Below are positions 1 to 9,051 of a DNA stretch of 64,000 nt, one piece after another (the first letter of the stretch is position 1; every line of letters begins with the position of its first letter). Source of the stretch: Bombella pollinis (GTDB lineage: Bacteria; Pseudomonadota; Alphaproteobacteria; Acetobacterales; Acetobacteraceae); the NCBI RefSeq assembly GCF_026385485.1, contig NZ_JANIDX010000002.1, positions 186,001-250,000 of the forward strand, given 5' to 3'. The translations under genes were made by a program, and so were the position numbers. The notes under the pieces are model-generated. The model saw only the letters and a list, made by a program, of their open reading frames with translations. It was not told where the DNA came from and ran no database searches.

Positions 1-2772
1 ACTGACGCATCGCCTGCCGAACTGATTAAATCCTACGCGGCTACGCTTACACATAAGCCGCATGACCTCTCCAGCCTCATTATTACATTAGCGGAAAAAA
101 TAAGTGCTCCGGGAGAGAATGAGACAATCAAACAGGCGATCCGTCTATTACGGGACCGCAACTTCACAACACGCGCTGCCGCCCTGCGCCGTTATATCGG
201 CTTAGAGCAAAACGGGGCGGAGGCATCCCCTACCGAACGGTTACGCCATGTAGCAGAGCAGCTTGTAGCCCATGCAAAAACGCCGGATGACCTCGCTATA
301 ACGGGTTTTTCTGCCGTTTTTACAGCCCATCCCACCTTTGCTTTAGCCAATGATGTGTACGACCTTCTCGCCCAATGTGCGGAGGACCCGGCCCATCCTC
401 TCCCCATCCTGCCGACCCATCGCCGTGCTGCCCCTCCCACATTGGATGAGGAACAGGCCCTCGCCCTTGCCGCCATCACGCGCGGACGCGATGCATTGGA
501 TGTCCTCGCCCAAAACATCTTCCAAGCAGCACGTCAGCGTTGGCCAGAGGTCAAGAACCTAAATCCCGCCCCTATCAAACTCGCAAGCTGGGTAGGATTT
601 GATACTGATGGACGTAATGATATTGGCTGGTGGGATACAATCCGCATCCGCCTCGGCCTTAAAATCGCCCAGCTAGAACGCCTCTTAGAGGGGCTGAAAA
701 AGATTGGACTGCACGATTCCCCTCTCGGGGAGCGCGTTCTTGCGGCCCTTATGGCCACTGTGCAGCAACGCGATGCCTGCCCACGCTCCATCCCGGGGAA
801 AAGCTTAACGCCAGAAGAGATTGTTCAATTCTCACACAAGCTCATCTCATTGCGCGAGACGGCCTTGCTTCATGCGGAAGATTTGCTCCCGCTCTTCCAA
901 GCAGAGCGTGCCAAGCTGGATGACGCAACGGCTCAAGAGCTTGATGTCATCCGGGCTGGCTTTCTCAATCACGGTCTTGGTATCTCCCATATCCATACCC
1001 GCCTCAATGCTGCGCAGATTTATAATGTCGCACGCACGCGTTTAGGGTTGACGGACGATCCAACACTCCCCTTCCATCGCCGGGCTTTACTCTCCCATAT
1101 TGATGCCGCGATGGATAACCTCAAACCCCTCGCGATTGATTTCGGGGCCTTGTTGGTTGAACCAAGTGCCGCCTCGCGTTTGATGATGGTGATGGCGCAG
1201 ATCCTCAAACATATTGATTCCGGCTCGCCCATTCGCTTCCTCATTGCAGAAACGGAGAGCGGCTATACGCTGCTTGCGACTTTGTGGTTAGCGCGCCTCT
1301 TTGGGATTCGGGATGAGCAAATCGAAATATCTCCCCTCTTTGAGACTGAAACAGCTCTCGAAAATGGGGCGGAGATTCTTGAGGAAGCCTTCCGCTCTCC
1401 CCATTGGCGGGCTTATCTCCGTGTTAATGGGCGGCTCTCGCTGCAATTTGGTTATTCCGATTCCGGCCGGTATGTCGGCCAGCTCGCAGCAGGGCCAATG
1501 GTCGAGCGGCTACGGTTACGCACCTTAGAGCTTATGAAAGAACACGGGCTGGATGACATCGCCCTCACTATGTTCGACACACATGGTGAGAGCATTGGCC
1601 GTGGGGCACATCCTTTCAGCCTTAAAGAGCGGTTGGATTATTTCTCCCCCGCTAATACCCGCCAAGCGTTAAAAAAGGCCGGTATCACCAGCCGGGTGGA
1701 AACGGCCTTCCAAGGGGGGGATGGGTATCTTCCCTTCGGCACGGCTAAGCTTGCTGCCTCTACCATCGCCACATTAGCGGAGTTTGTCGCCGCTCAACAT
1801 GAGCCAATCGACCCTATTGCTTTAAAAGACCCCCTCTTTAGCAAGCCTGATTTTGCGATGGATTTCTTCTCCACCATCGCCCTAAAGATGGGGGATTTGG
1901 TGGATGACCCCGGCTATACAGCCCTCCTGAGTGCTTTTGGCCCCTCTTTGGTGGATAAAACAGGCTCCCGCCCTTCTGCTCGTCAATCCGATACAGCGCG
2001 GGTAACGCGTATTACGCACCCAAGCCAAATTCGCGCTATCCCTAATAACGCCATCCTCCAACAACTTGGCTGGTGGGCCAATGTGCTACATGGCCTTGGG
2101 GGCGCAGCACGACGTCATAGCGAGCAATTTGAGCAATTACGGCATAAATCTCCCCGTTTTCGCCAGCTTATGGATTTCGCAATCCAAGCTCTTAAACATT
2201 CGGACCTGGATGTCCTGCGTGCGACCATCCATCAGCTTGACCCCGGCACATGGCTCAACCGCGCAACAGAGTGCGATAATGCCGATGACCGTATGCACTT
2301 CCTCAGCATCGCGCGCGACTTGGAGGAGCTAGAGTTCTGGAAGAGTGTGCCCGCCCTTTTCCGCCGGATTCAACGGGAGGATATTGCTCTCCGTTCCGCC
2401 TGGCCAGAAACACCCCGCATGGAGGTTGAAGAAAAGCTCCTCCATGTCATCCGTTTCGCTTTGATGGAACGGATTTGGACATTAGGCACCCAGATCCCCT
2501 ATTTCGGCCCACGTGGCGGCCTCACGCGTGAGGCCATCACCACCTTGATTCTCTGCCTCGATGTCCCACGGGCCTTGCGCCTCTTGGATGATCTTTTCCC
2601 CATCTCTGCCCCCAGCATTGCCGACCTCGACTTCGGTGAACCCGGCGGGGCGGGAGAAGCCCAAGGCTTTGCACGCGAACATCGGGAAATCTTCCAACCG
2701 CTGCAAGAGGCGTTTGACCTCCTTCGTGAGGTTGGCATCGCCATCATGCATGCAAACCATTGCTTTGGCTAA
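1..2772 (+). CDS. ppc: Divergent phosphoenolpyruvate carboxylase family protein, 5' truncated
   Basis: The frame is open from base 1, so the start lies before the window; 923 residues are present against a usual 880-960. PEPC carboxylates phosphoenolpyruvate to oxaloacetate and refills the TCA cycle. Seen: FTAHPT with its histidine at codon 110 (bases 328-330), GFDTDGRND for the family GGDRDGNP, GYSDSGR near codon 486, GSRPSAR near codon 655 followed by an RAIP motif, and a C-terminal glycine. Odd: the loop usually written FHGRGGSIGRGG reads FDTHGESIGRGA (bases 1573-1608), so the residues matching E. coli His579 and Arg581 are Asp and His while Arg587 is kept; the lysine after YSDS is Arg, and the terminal RNTG is HCFG. 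Family membership is clear. Whether it is a working carboxylase, a variant enzyme or a non-catalytic relative cannot be told from sequence. Confidence 0.8.
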   Translation, partial: TDASPAELIKSYAATLTHKPHDLSSLIITLAEKISAPGENETIKQAIRLLRDRNFTTRAAALRRYIGLEQNGAEASPTERLRHVAEQLVAHAKTPDDLAITGFSAVFTAHPTFALANDVYDLLAQCAEDPAHPLPILPTHRRAAPPTLDEEQALALAAITRGRDALDVLAQNIFQAARQRWPEVKNLNPAPIKLASWVGFDTDGRNDIGWWDTIRIRLGLKIAQLERLLEGLKKIGLHDSPLGERVLAALMATVQQRDACPRSIPGKSLTPEEIVQFSHKLISLRETALLHAEDLLPLFQAERAKLDDATAQELDVIRAGFLNHGLGISHIHTRLNAAQIYNVARTRLGLTDDPTLPFHRRALLSHIDAAMDNLKPLAIDFGALLVEPSAASRLMMVMAQILKHIDSGSPIRFLIAETESGYTLLATLWLARLFGIRDEQIEISPLFETETALENGAEILEEAFRSPHWRAYLRVNGRLSLQFGYSDSGRYVGQLAAGPMVERLRLRTLELMKEHGLDDIALTMFDTHGESIGRGAHPFSLKERLDYFSPANTRQALKKAGITSRVETAFQGGDGYLPFGTAKLAASTIATLAEFVAAQHEPIDPIALKDPLFSKPDFAMDFFSTIALKMGDLVDDPGYTALLSAFGPSLVDKTGSRPSARQSDTARVTRITHPSQIRAIPNNAILQQLGWWANVLHGLGGAARRHSEQFEQLRHKSPRFRQLMDFAIQALKHSDLDVLRATIHQLDPGTWLNRATECDNADDRMHFLSIARDLEELEFWKSVPALFRRIQREDIALRSAWPETPRMEVEEKLLHVIRFALMERIWTLGTQIPYFGPRGGLTREAITTLILCLDVPRALRLLDDLFPISAPSIADLDFGEPGGAGEAQGFAREHREIFQPLQEAFDLLREVGIAIMHANHCFG

Positions 2773-2782
2773 CACGCTTATA

Positions 2783-2810
2783 ATGGTCCCTTCCCTCTGA
2801 AAGGGACCAT
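2783..2810 (+). terminator. Inverted repeat downstream of the PEPC gene
   Basis: A perfect 10-bp stem (ATGGTCCCTT / AAGGGACCAT) with an 8-nt loop lies just after the PEPC stop and before the convergent CLC gene. No T-run follows it on either strand, so it may be a weak or factor-dependent terminator, or a 3'-end stabiliser shared by both genes. Confidence 0.45.
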
Positions 2811-2838
2811 CAAGCAAAAAAGCAGCGCGCGCGAGCGG

Positions 2839-4173
2839 TTAGTCCTCCTCCCGCCACACACCGTTTCTGGCACGTTTTAACAAGATACCGGGTTGGAAAT
2901 CAGCCCGCCAAATCTTGGGGATACCAACCCGTTGGGAGAGGTAAATCCCCGTATGGCCGGAGCATAAATACGCAATAAAACAACCCGTTGCGTAATAAAC
3001 GATGTTCGTACCCCCAAAAAGCTCGACCCCCATAATGGTACAAGCTAATGGGGCATTTACTGCGCCCCCAAAGACAGCCACCATGCCTACACCGGCTAGC
3101 AAATCCCCCGGCACACCTAAAAATGGTGCGAGGGCATTGCCTAACCCAGCCCCTATGAAGAAGAGCGGCGTAACCTCCCCTCCTTTATAGCCTGTTGCCA
3201 AAGCAATGACGGTAAAGAGCAGCTTTAATAACCAACTCCACGCATAATGTGTTGAGCCGAAGAAATTGACAATGGACGCCCCGCCAAGCTCCGGTGCTGT
3301 AACGCCCAAGCCCAAATAATCCCGCGTCCCTAAAAGCCAGACCAGTGCAATCGTTGCGACACCGCCAATAGCTGGCTGCAACCATGTTTGAGGACAAAGC
3401 TTTTTAATAAGCGGAGCAAGCCTATACACCCCCTCGGAGAACGCCTTACTCGCAAACCCAAAGGCTACCGCTGCAAGGGCCACTTTAGCCCATAACAACG
3501 CATCCACATGGAAAGCAGGCTGACCTTGAGCTGCAAACCCTTTAAAACTAACGATATAACTCGCATGATGAATTCCCCATTGATGGCATGTCCAATCTGC
3601 TATGATGGACGTTACTGCAACGGGCAAAAGTGCTGAATAATCCAACGCCCCAAGCGTGACGACCTCCAGCCCAAACACCGCCCCGGTAATCGGTGTGCCA
3701 TAAACTGCCCCTAGGCCGGAGGCCATACCAGCCATGAGGAGGATACGCGTCTCTCTTTCATCAAGGCAGAAGAGTCGCGCAAAATTACTGGCAAGGCTTC
3801 CGCCCATCTGCACTGCTGTACCTTCCCGCCCGACAGATGCCCCGAATAAATGGCTCACCACCGTCCCAATGAACACAAGGGGAGCCATACGCAACGGTAC
3901 GCCTTCACCAGGCTTGTTAATCTCATCAAGAATGAGGTTATTGCCCCCGCCGGCACGGCCACCCCACCAATAATAAGATAACGCTACAGCAACACCCGCC
4001 AAAGGCAGCCCATATAGAATGTTCGGATGGGTAAAGCGATAATGCGTTACCCATTCCAACATCCACAGGAACAGAGCGCAGAAGCTCCCTACAAACAGGG
4101 CAAGCGGCACTAAAAGGCAGAACCAACGGCCCAAGCGCAGCATAAAGGCTATAATTTCTTTAAAAGATACCAT
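2839..4173 (-). CDS. CLC-type antiporter, fluoride-exporting (CLC-F/EriC-F) subfamily
   Basis: A 444-residue polytopic inner-membrane protein. The CLC signature GREGT holds the gating glutamate (residue 117). The selectivity loop reads GNNLIL (77-82) instead of the chloride-type GSGIP, and GYKGGEVTP (328-336) is the form I associate with fluoride-specific CLC antiporters, which expel F- in exchange for H+. The call is strongly supported by the fluoride riboswitch directly upstream on the same strand. The ATG at 4173 has the Shine-Dalgarno (SD) sequence AGGAG seven bases upstream, and that SD is complementary to the 3' strand of the aptamer. The gene stands alone, convergent with the PEPC gene and separated from fusA by a terminator. 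Confidence 0.9.
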   Translation of the reverse strand: MVSFKEIIAFMLRLGRWFCLLVPLALFVGSFCALFLWMLEWVTHYRFTHPNILYGLPLAGVAVALSYYWWGGRAGGGNNLILDEINKPGEGVPLRMAPLVFIGTVVSHLFGASVGREGTAVQMGGSLASNFARLFCLDERETRILLMAGMASGLGAVYGTPITGAVFGLEVVTLGALDYSALLPVAVTSIIADWTCHQWGIHHASYIVSFKGFAAQGQPAFHVDALLWAKVALAAVAFGFASKAFSEGVYRLAPLIKKLCPQTWLQPAIGGVATIALVWLLGTRDYLGLGVTAPELGGASIVNFFGSTHYAWSWLLKLLFTVIALATGYKGGEVTPLFFIGAGLGNALAPFLGVPGDLLAGVGMVAVFGGAVNAPLACTIMGVELFGGTNIVYYATGCFIAYLCSGHTGIYLSQRVGIPKIWRADFQPGILLKRARNGVWREED

Positions 4174-4179
4174 ATCAGA

Positions 4180-4217
4180 CTCCTACACCATGCCCCTTAT
4201 CCTTAATTCATAAGGGG
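4180..4217 (-). promoter_or_regulatory. Expression platform of the fluoride riboswitch
   Basis: Between aptamer and start codon lies an 8-bp hairpin (CCCCTTAT / ATAAGGGG, bases 4193-4217) with no U-run, so it is not an intrinsic terminator. The SD region GTAGGAG (4180-4186) is complementary over seven pairs, one of them G-U, to TTCCTAC in the 3' strand of the aptamer (4226-4232). This suggests translational control: without fluoride the aptamer strand masks the SD, and with fluoride it is held in the aptamer. The mechanism is inferred. Confidence 0.6.
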
Positions 4218-4224
4218 GTCCATT

Positions 4225-4293
4225 GGTAGGAATCATCAGCCTTTCCCTCGCGGGTGGCGGTTCGGCCTATCGGCCCGGTGGTAATCCATCACC
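4225..4293 (-). ncRNA. Fluoride riboswitch aptamer (crcB motif)
   Basis: Read on the minus strand, the leader runs GGTGATGG, then CCACC closing the first helix, a small GGCC hairpin, AACCGCC, a variable loop, GGCTGATGATTCCTACC. This matches in order the conserved elements of the fluoride riboswitch (GGNGAUG, AAC, GCC...GGCUGAUGA, CCUAC). It sits directly ahead of a CLC-F type gene, the classical target. The extra hairpin between the first helix and AAC lies in a position where the family is variable. Confidence 0.9.
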
Positions 4294-4302
4294 GTATAAC
4301 GA

Positions 4303-4332
4303 GGATAACATCATTCTTAGGGATAAGGTCAA
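4303..4332 (-). promoter_or_regulatory. Candidate sigma-70 promoter for the riboswitch-CLC transcript
   Basis: Minus-strand TTGACC (4327-4332) and TTATCC (4303-4308) with an 18-bp spacer place transcription start a few bases before the aptamer. It lies between the fusA terminator and the riboswitch, as expected for an independent unit. Confidence 0.5.
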
Positions 4333-4336
4333 GCCC

Positions 4337-4372
4337 AAAAAGAAAACCCTCCGCCAGATGACTGACGGAGGG
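4337..4372 (-). terminator. Intrinsic terminator of fusA
   Basis: On the minus strand CCCTCCG (4366-4372) pairs with CGGAGGG (4347-4353), followed by TTTTCTTTTT. It is placed 33 bp after the fusA stop and separates fusA from the fluoride unit. Confidence 0.85.
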
Positions 4373-4405
4373 CCTCCCCTAAGCAAGACTTACCTGCAAA
4401 GCGTC

Positions 4406-6517
4406 TTAGGTACGCTCTGCGATAATCTCATCCTGCACGTTGCGCGGCACAGCTTCATAATGATGGAACTGCATTGTAAAGGACGCACGGCCCTTTGTTG
4501 CGGAACGCAGATGAGAAATGTAACCGAACATTTCCTTCAGCGGTACTTGAGAGCGAATCAGAACAGTAGAGCCAGAGGTCTCCTGATTCTGAATGATACC
4601 ACGGCGGCGGTTAAGGTCACCCACAACGTCACCAACATGATCGTTCGGTGTGGTGATTTCCACATCCATGATAGGCTCCAGAATAACCGGGCCAGCCTTC
4701 TTCATCCCCTCGCGGAAGCACGCCTTAGCGGCGATCTCAAAGGCCAGAGCGGAAGAGTCAACATCATGGTACTTACCGTCTTCCAGCGTGAACTGAAAGC
4801 CCACAGTCTCGAAGCCTGCTAGAACACCCGTGCTGGCCTGCATACGGATACCTTTTTCCACCGCAGGAATATATTCCTTCGGCACGGCACCACCGACAAT
4901 CTTATTCTCGAAGAGAATCTCTTCTGCGCCCTTCTCTGTCAGCGGCTCGAAGGTGATCTTCACCTCAGCGAACTGACCAGACCCACCGGACTGCTTCTTA
5001 TGCGTGTATGTCTCGGTGTGGGACTGTGTGATGGTCTCACGATAAGCCACCTGCGGAGCACCGATATTGGCATCCACGCCATATTCACGGCGCAGGCGGT
5101 CCACGATGATGTCCAGATGCAACTCACCCATACCGGAGAGGATGGTCTGGCCTGTCTCTTGGTCTGTACGCAGATGCAAGGACGGATCCTCAGCTGTCAG
5201 CTTTTGGAGAGCCAGTGTCATCTTCTCAACGGCGTCTTTGGTCTTCGGCTCGACAGAAATATCAATCACCGGAACCGGGAACTGCATACGCTCCAAAATG
5301 ACAGGGTCAGCAGCATCAGCCAAAGTATCACCTGTTACAGTGTCCTTCAGCCCCACGAAGGCAGCAATATCACCAGCTCCAACAGACTTTACTTCCTGAC
5401 GCTTATCAGCGTGCATTTGGAACATGCGGCCCACACGCTCCTTGGTGCCCTTGGTGGTGTTCAGCACGGTATCACCCGTATTCAACACACCACGATAGAC
5501 ACGCACGAAGGTCAATGTGCCGTATTTATCGGAGATAATCTTAAAGGCCAGACCAGCAAACTTACCCTCTGGGTCAACCGGGATGATCGGCAAGAAGCTC
5601 TCATCAACTTCCTTATCTTCCGGCGGAGCAATACGGATGCCCTCAACCTCATCAGGAGCAGGAAGGTAATCAATCACGGCATCAAGAAGAGGCTGCACAC
5701 CCTTATTCTTAAAGGCAGTACCGCACAGGACAGGGCGGAACTCACCAGCGATTGTACCTTTTTTGATACAACGCTTCAGTGTGGCGACATCCACCTCACC
5801 TTTATCGAAATATTCTTCCATCGCAGCGGTATCGACACTCAAAGCTGTGTCGAGAAGGTTCTGGCGTGCTTCCTCAGCACGTTCCTTCATATCGGCTGGA
5901 ATCTCTTCGTAATGGAACTTCGCCCCAAGCTCGCCACCTTCCCATACGATGGCGCGCATCTCCACGAGGTCCACAACACCGACCATATTCTCCTCAGAGC
6001 CAATCGGCAGCTGAAGGGGAATCGCCACGATGTCCAGCTTTTCCTTCAATGTGCTGAAAGCGTAGTCGAAGTCAGCCCCGGTGCGGTCCAGCTTATTGAT
6101 GAAGATAATACGCGGCACGTTATAGCGGTCTGCCAAACGCCAATTGGTCTCAGATTGCGGCTGCACACCAGCCACACCCTCGATCACGAAAATCGCACCA
6201 TCCAGCACGCGCAGGGAGCGGTTCACCTCGATGTTAAAATCGATATGGCCGGGAGTGTCGATGATGTTGATGCGGTGGTCATTCCACTCACACGTCACAG
6301 CAGCGGAGGTAATGGTAATACCGCGCTCACGCTCCTGCTCCATATAGTCAGTTGTGGTGTTCCCGTCATGCACTTCACCGATACGATGAGACATACCGGT
6401 GTAGTAGAGCATACGCTCTGTTGTGGTCGTCTTACCGGCATCAATATGTGCGGTAATACCGATGTTACGAATCTTTGAGAGAGCGGACTTCGCGCCCTGG
6501 ACGCTATCGTCGGTCAC
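4406..6517 (-). CDS. fusA: Elongation factor G
   Basis: A 703-residue translational GTPase that drives ribosome translocation and, with RRF, ribosome recycling. G motifs: AHIDAGKTTTTERM (P-loop, about residues 22-35), RGITITSAAV (switch I), DTPGH, and NKLD. Domains II-V follow at normal length. The start is GTG at 6517 with GGAGG six bases upstream. The local sequence GHIDFNIEVNRSLRVLDG differs from the common proteobacterial DFTIEVERS form. The gene is not beside rpsL, rpsG or tuf here: rpmB lies upstream and the CLC gene downstream. It is either a relocated single copy or a second EF-G gene. Confidence 0.95.
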   Translation of the reverse strand: MTDDSVQGAKSALSKIRNIGITAHIDAGKTTTTERMLYYTGMSHRIGEVHDGNTTTDYMEQERERGITITSAAVTCEWNDHRINIIDTPGHIDFNIEVNRSLRVLDGAIFVIEGVAGVQPQSETNWRLADRYNVPRIIFINKLDRTGADFDYAFSTLKEKLDIVAIPLQLPIGSEENMVGVVDLVEMRAIVWEGGELGAKFHYEEIPADMKERAEEARQNLLDTALSVDTAAMEEYFDKGEVDVATLKRCIKKGTIAGEFRPVLCGTAFKNKGVQPLLDAVIDYLPAPDEVEGIRIAPPEDKEVDESFLPIIPVDPEGKFAGLAFKIISDKYGTLTFVRVYRGVLNTGDTVLNTTKGTKERVGRMFQMHADKRQEVKSVGAGDIAAFVGLKDTVTGDTLADAADPVILERMQFPVPVIDISVEPKTKDAVEKMTLALQKLTAEDPSLHLRTDQETGQTILSGMGELHLDIIVDRLRREYGVDANIGAPQVAYRETITQSHTETYTHKKQSGGSGQFAEVKITFEPLTEKGAEEILFENKIVGGAVPKEYIPAVEKGIRMQASTGVLAGFETVGFQFTLEDGKYHDVDSSALAFEIAAKACFREGMKKAGPVILEPIMDVEITTPNDHVGDVVGDLNRRRGIIQNQETSGSTVLIRSQVPLKEMFGYISHLRSATKGRASFTMQFHHYEAVPRNVQDEIIAERT

Positions 6518-6541
6518 GGGAAACCTCCAAAATCAAGGAAA

Positions 6542-6568
6542 GGTGCCTCGGCTTAATACCGGGGCACC
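6542..6568 (-). terminator. Hairpin between rpmB and fusA
   Basis: Ten-base arms GGTGCCCCGG and CCGAGGCACC on the minus strand, with one mismatch, are followed by TTTCC a few bases before the fusA SD. It could end part of the rpmB transcript or fold in the fusA leader. Confidence 0.35.
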
Positions 6569-6640
6569 CTCATAAGCCCTGTATGAATATCATAAATCGT
6601 CCTCCAGCAGAGCCACCCCAGAGGAACCATCAAACCCTTA

Positions 6641-6946
6641 TCAGGCTGCGGACTGTGCCGTCTTACGCTCCTGAACGCGCAGGATACGCCGCTTAATCAC
6701 CAGAGCTTCTGGCGTTAGCTTACGGTTTGGCGTGCCGAGCAGGAAGGAATCCAGCCCGCCATTATGCTCAACCGTGCGGATGCCCTTGGCAGAGAGGCGC
6801 ATACGCACAGGGGCCCCAAGAATATCGGAAAGAAGGGTGGCCTCCTGCAGATTCGGCAGGAAACGACGGCGGGACTTGTTATTGGCGTGGCTGACGTTAT
6901 TGCCCGTCAGTACCCCTTTGCCCGTGACATGGCAACGGCGAGACAT
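6641..6946 (-). CDS. rpmB: 50S ribosomal protein L28
   Basis: 101 residues. The N-terminus MSRRCHVTGKGVLTGNNVSH, with NKSRRRFLPNLQ after it, is typical of L28, a protein of the large subunit. The ATG at 6946 has GGAAG upstream; an upstream in-frame extension lacks family similarity and was not used. It is monocistronic or loosely linked to fusA. The C-terminal part (RRILRVQERKTAQSAA) has the lysine/arginine-rich form of alphaproteobacterial L28. Confidence 0.95.
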   Translation of the reverse strand: MSRRCHVTGKGVLTGNNVSHANNKSRRRFLPNLQEATLLSDILGAPVRMRLSAKGIRTVEHNGGLDSFLLGTPNRKLTPEALVIKRRILRVQERKTAQSAA

Positions 6947-7075
6947 AGAACTTCCTCGATACTGTGATACGCCAAGCAACGAGGCTCGGCGTGTTCCGTA
7001 AATAAGGCGGGCTTATGACTTACTAACGACGATACGTCAAGTCTTTCCTGCCTTTCTACCGACAGAAGCAGCCCG

Positions 7076-8881
7076 CTATCCCTCTACAACCGAATGAGCC
7101 TTAGTGAAACCCCCTCTTACCTGTAATCTCCACATTCCTGCATAAATACCCGCTTTTCTCAGCAATTCTTCATGCGTTCCCTCCTCCACCACACGCCCGG
7201 CCTCCATAACGAGAATATGGTCAGCCGTTTGAATCGTGGAGAGGCGATGGGCAATGACAAGTGTTGCCCGCCCTTGAGAGAGCTTCAATAATTCTTGCTG
7301 AATAGCATGCTCAGTGCGCGTATCTAACGCACTGGTGGCCTCATCCAACACAAGCAGGGGCGGATTGCGCAAAATCACACGAGCAATCGCAATGCGTTGC
7401 CGCTCCCCGCCGGAGAGGCGTATCCCACGTTCACCCACTATACTCTCTAGCCCATCAGGCAACTGCGCTAATAGGGGACCAAGCTGAGCGGCTTCTGCCA
7501 CGCGTTGAATCTCATCCCTACTAGCCCCAATCCGCCCATAAGCAATGTTCTCAGCAATCGTGGCGTTAAAAAGGGATGTCTCCTGTGCAACCACACCGAT
7601 GTGACCACGCACAACATCCACTGCAAGCTCTGGCAAGGGCACGCCATTCATGAATACAGTACCAGAAAGCGGGTCATAAAGGCGGCTCACCAATTTCGCT
7701 AACGTAGATTTACCAGAGCCACTCCGCCCCACAATCGCTACCCTCTGCCCCGCATGAAGCTTAAAACTCACATCCTTGAGACGCAGCTTATCAGCCTCAT
7801 AGCCAAAGCAGACATGCCGCATTTCTATCCCCACACTACCTGATGGCCCTTTGGGCAATGGCGTAGGATGTGCAGGCGAGCGTATCTCTGGCTCTAAAGC
7901 AAGAAGCTCAAGATAGGATTCAATATCTACACGCGCATTACGCCAGCCAGCCCCAACATAATTTAAGGCCCCCACCGCGCTATAGACACTCCGCAAATAA
8001 GTGCCCATCAATACAAACTGCGCTACACCAAGACGATGCGCTAAAATATCCCTCACTGCCAGCCCCAATAAAGCCGCACTAGCAAAGGCGATTACGCAAT
8101 TACGAATAGCTTGGGAGCCCCCAACAAGCCATTGCAAATGGCTCTCGGCACGATTTAACCCCCGCCATACGACTTTTTGCCGCTCACATTCATAGGCTAT
8201 ATTCCCAAAAGCACGCACAATATCGGCATTGAGCAGACTATCCACTATATGCCGATGCACCATATTATTCGCCGCATTACGCGCCCGCCGCGCCCGCATA
8301 CGCCAGCGTGTAAAGAGATACGATATTGCGCTATATAAAAGGAGCGTGCCGCACAGTAGAACGAGGTACTCCCCACTAAACACACGCAACACGACAAAAA
8401 AGGTTAGCCCCAATCCCAGCATATTCGGCAATAGATTGGAGAGGGCCATATCCACAATCATGCTTGCCGCGTCCGCCCCTCGGTCAATAATCCGCGTTAA
8501 GGCCCCTGTTTGCCGGCTTTGATGAAAGCGTGCGCTAAGATGATGGATATGCTCCACTCCCAACACGCTAATACGTTCTTTTAAGGTCGTCCTTACCGGC
8601 ATCATCAACACGCTACGCGCTGGCCCTGCTACGGCCCCTAAGACACGCAGCACCGTATATTGTGCAAGCAGGGCTATCATGGCTGCCGCTACGACATCAC
8701 GCCCTGAAAGCTGACCAACCATACGGCTAAAAAGCCATGGCGTGGCCACTGTTGTGCCACTTTCCACCACTAATAGAAGGCAGGACACACCAAAGCGCAT
8801 CACCCAGCCATACAGCCTTGCTGGTCGCACCTTTTGCCATAAAACACGCAGGGATAAACGCTGTGTCGTGCTGGATGCCAT
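7076..8881 (-). CDS. ABC exporter, fused permease and ATPase
   Basis: A 601-residue half-transporter expected to work as a homodimer in the inner membrane. The N-terminal half (about 20-320) has roughly six membrane segments. The ATPase domain (about 345-590) shows Walker A GRSGSGKST, signature LSGGERQRIAIAR, Walker B LLVLDEATSALD and the switch histidine in VIAHRLST. Overall it resembles MsbA/ATM1-like multidrug or lipid exporters; the substrate cannot be assigned. Upstream GGGG serves as SD. It is divergent from the Nudix gene with 170 bp between. Confidence 0.85.
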   Translation of the reverse strand: MASSTTQRLSLRVLWQKVRPARLYGWVMRFGVSCLLLVVESGTTVATPWLFSRMVGQLSGRDVVAAAMIALLAQYTVLRVLGAVAGPARSVLMMPVRTTLKERISVLGVEHIHHLSARFHQSRQTGALTRIIDRGADAASMIVDMALSNLLPNMLGLGLTFFVVLRVFSGEYLVLLCGTLLLYSAISYLFTRWRMRARRARNAANNMVHRHIVDSLLNADIVRAFGNIAYECERQKVVWRGLNRAESHLQWLVGGSQAIRNCVIAFASAALLGLAVRDILAHRLGVAQFVLMGTYLRSVYSAVGALNYVGAGWRNARVDIESYLELLALEPEIRSPAHPTPLPKGPSGSVGIEMRHVCFGYEADKLRLKDVSFKLHAGQRVAIVGRSGSGKSTLAKLVSRLYDPLSGTVFMNGVPLPELAVDVVRGHIGVVAQETSLFNATIAENIAYGRIGASRDEIQRVAEAAQLGPLLAQLPDGLESIVGERGIRLSGGERQRIAIARVILRNPPLLVLDEATSALDTRTEHAIQQELLKLSQGRATLVIAHRLSTIQTADHILVMEAGRVVEEGTHEELLRKAGIYAGMWRLQVRGGFTKAHSVVEG

Positions 8882-9051
8882 GAGCCCCTATCCCTTTTAG
8901 CATTGGAATGAGCTGAATAAGAATGACAATTTTTTTACACAGATAGCCCTTTTCTGCCAGTGGTTCCCTGTTATGGCTGTTACAAGCACGCCTTCCTAAG
9001 CAGGCTATCTTTTACGCATCCGAGCCTCTATCGAGGCCTTGAGAGGGACTT

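Noticed and set aside
4223..4822. 199-codon plus-strand frame over the riboswitch and the end of fusA
   Set aside because: It crosses the riboswitch, the fusA terminator and the fusA C-terminus in antisense; no recognisable protein.
5000..6478. 492-codon plus-strand frame opposite fusA
   Set aside because: It lies wholly inside fusA on the other strand, shows no family motif, and reflects codon bias of the conserved gene.
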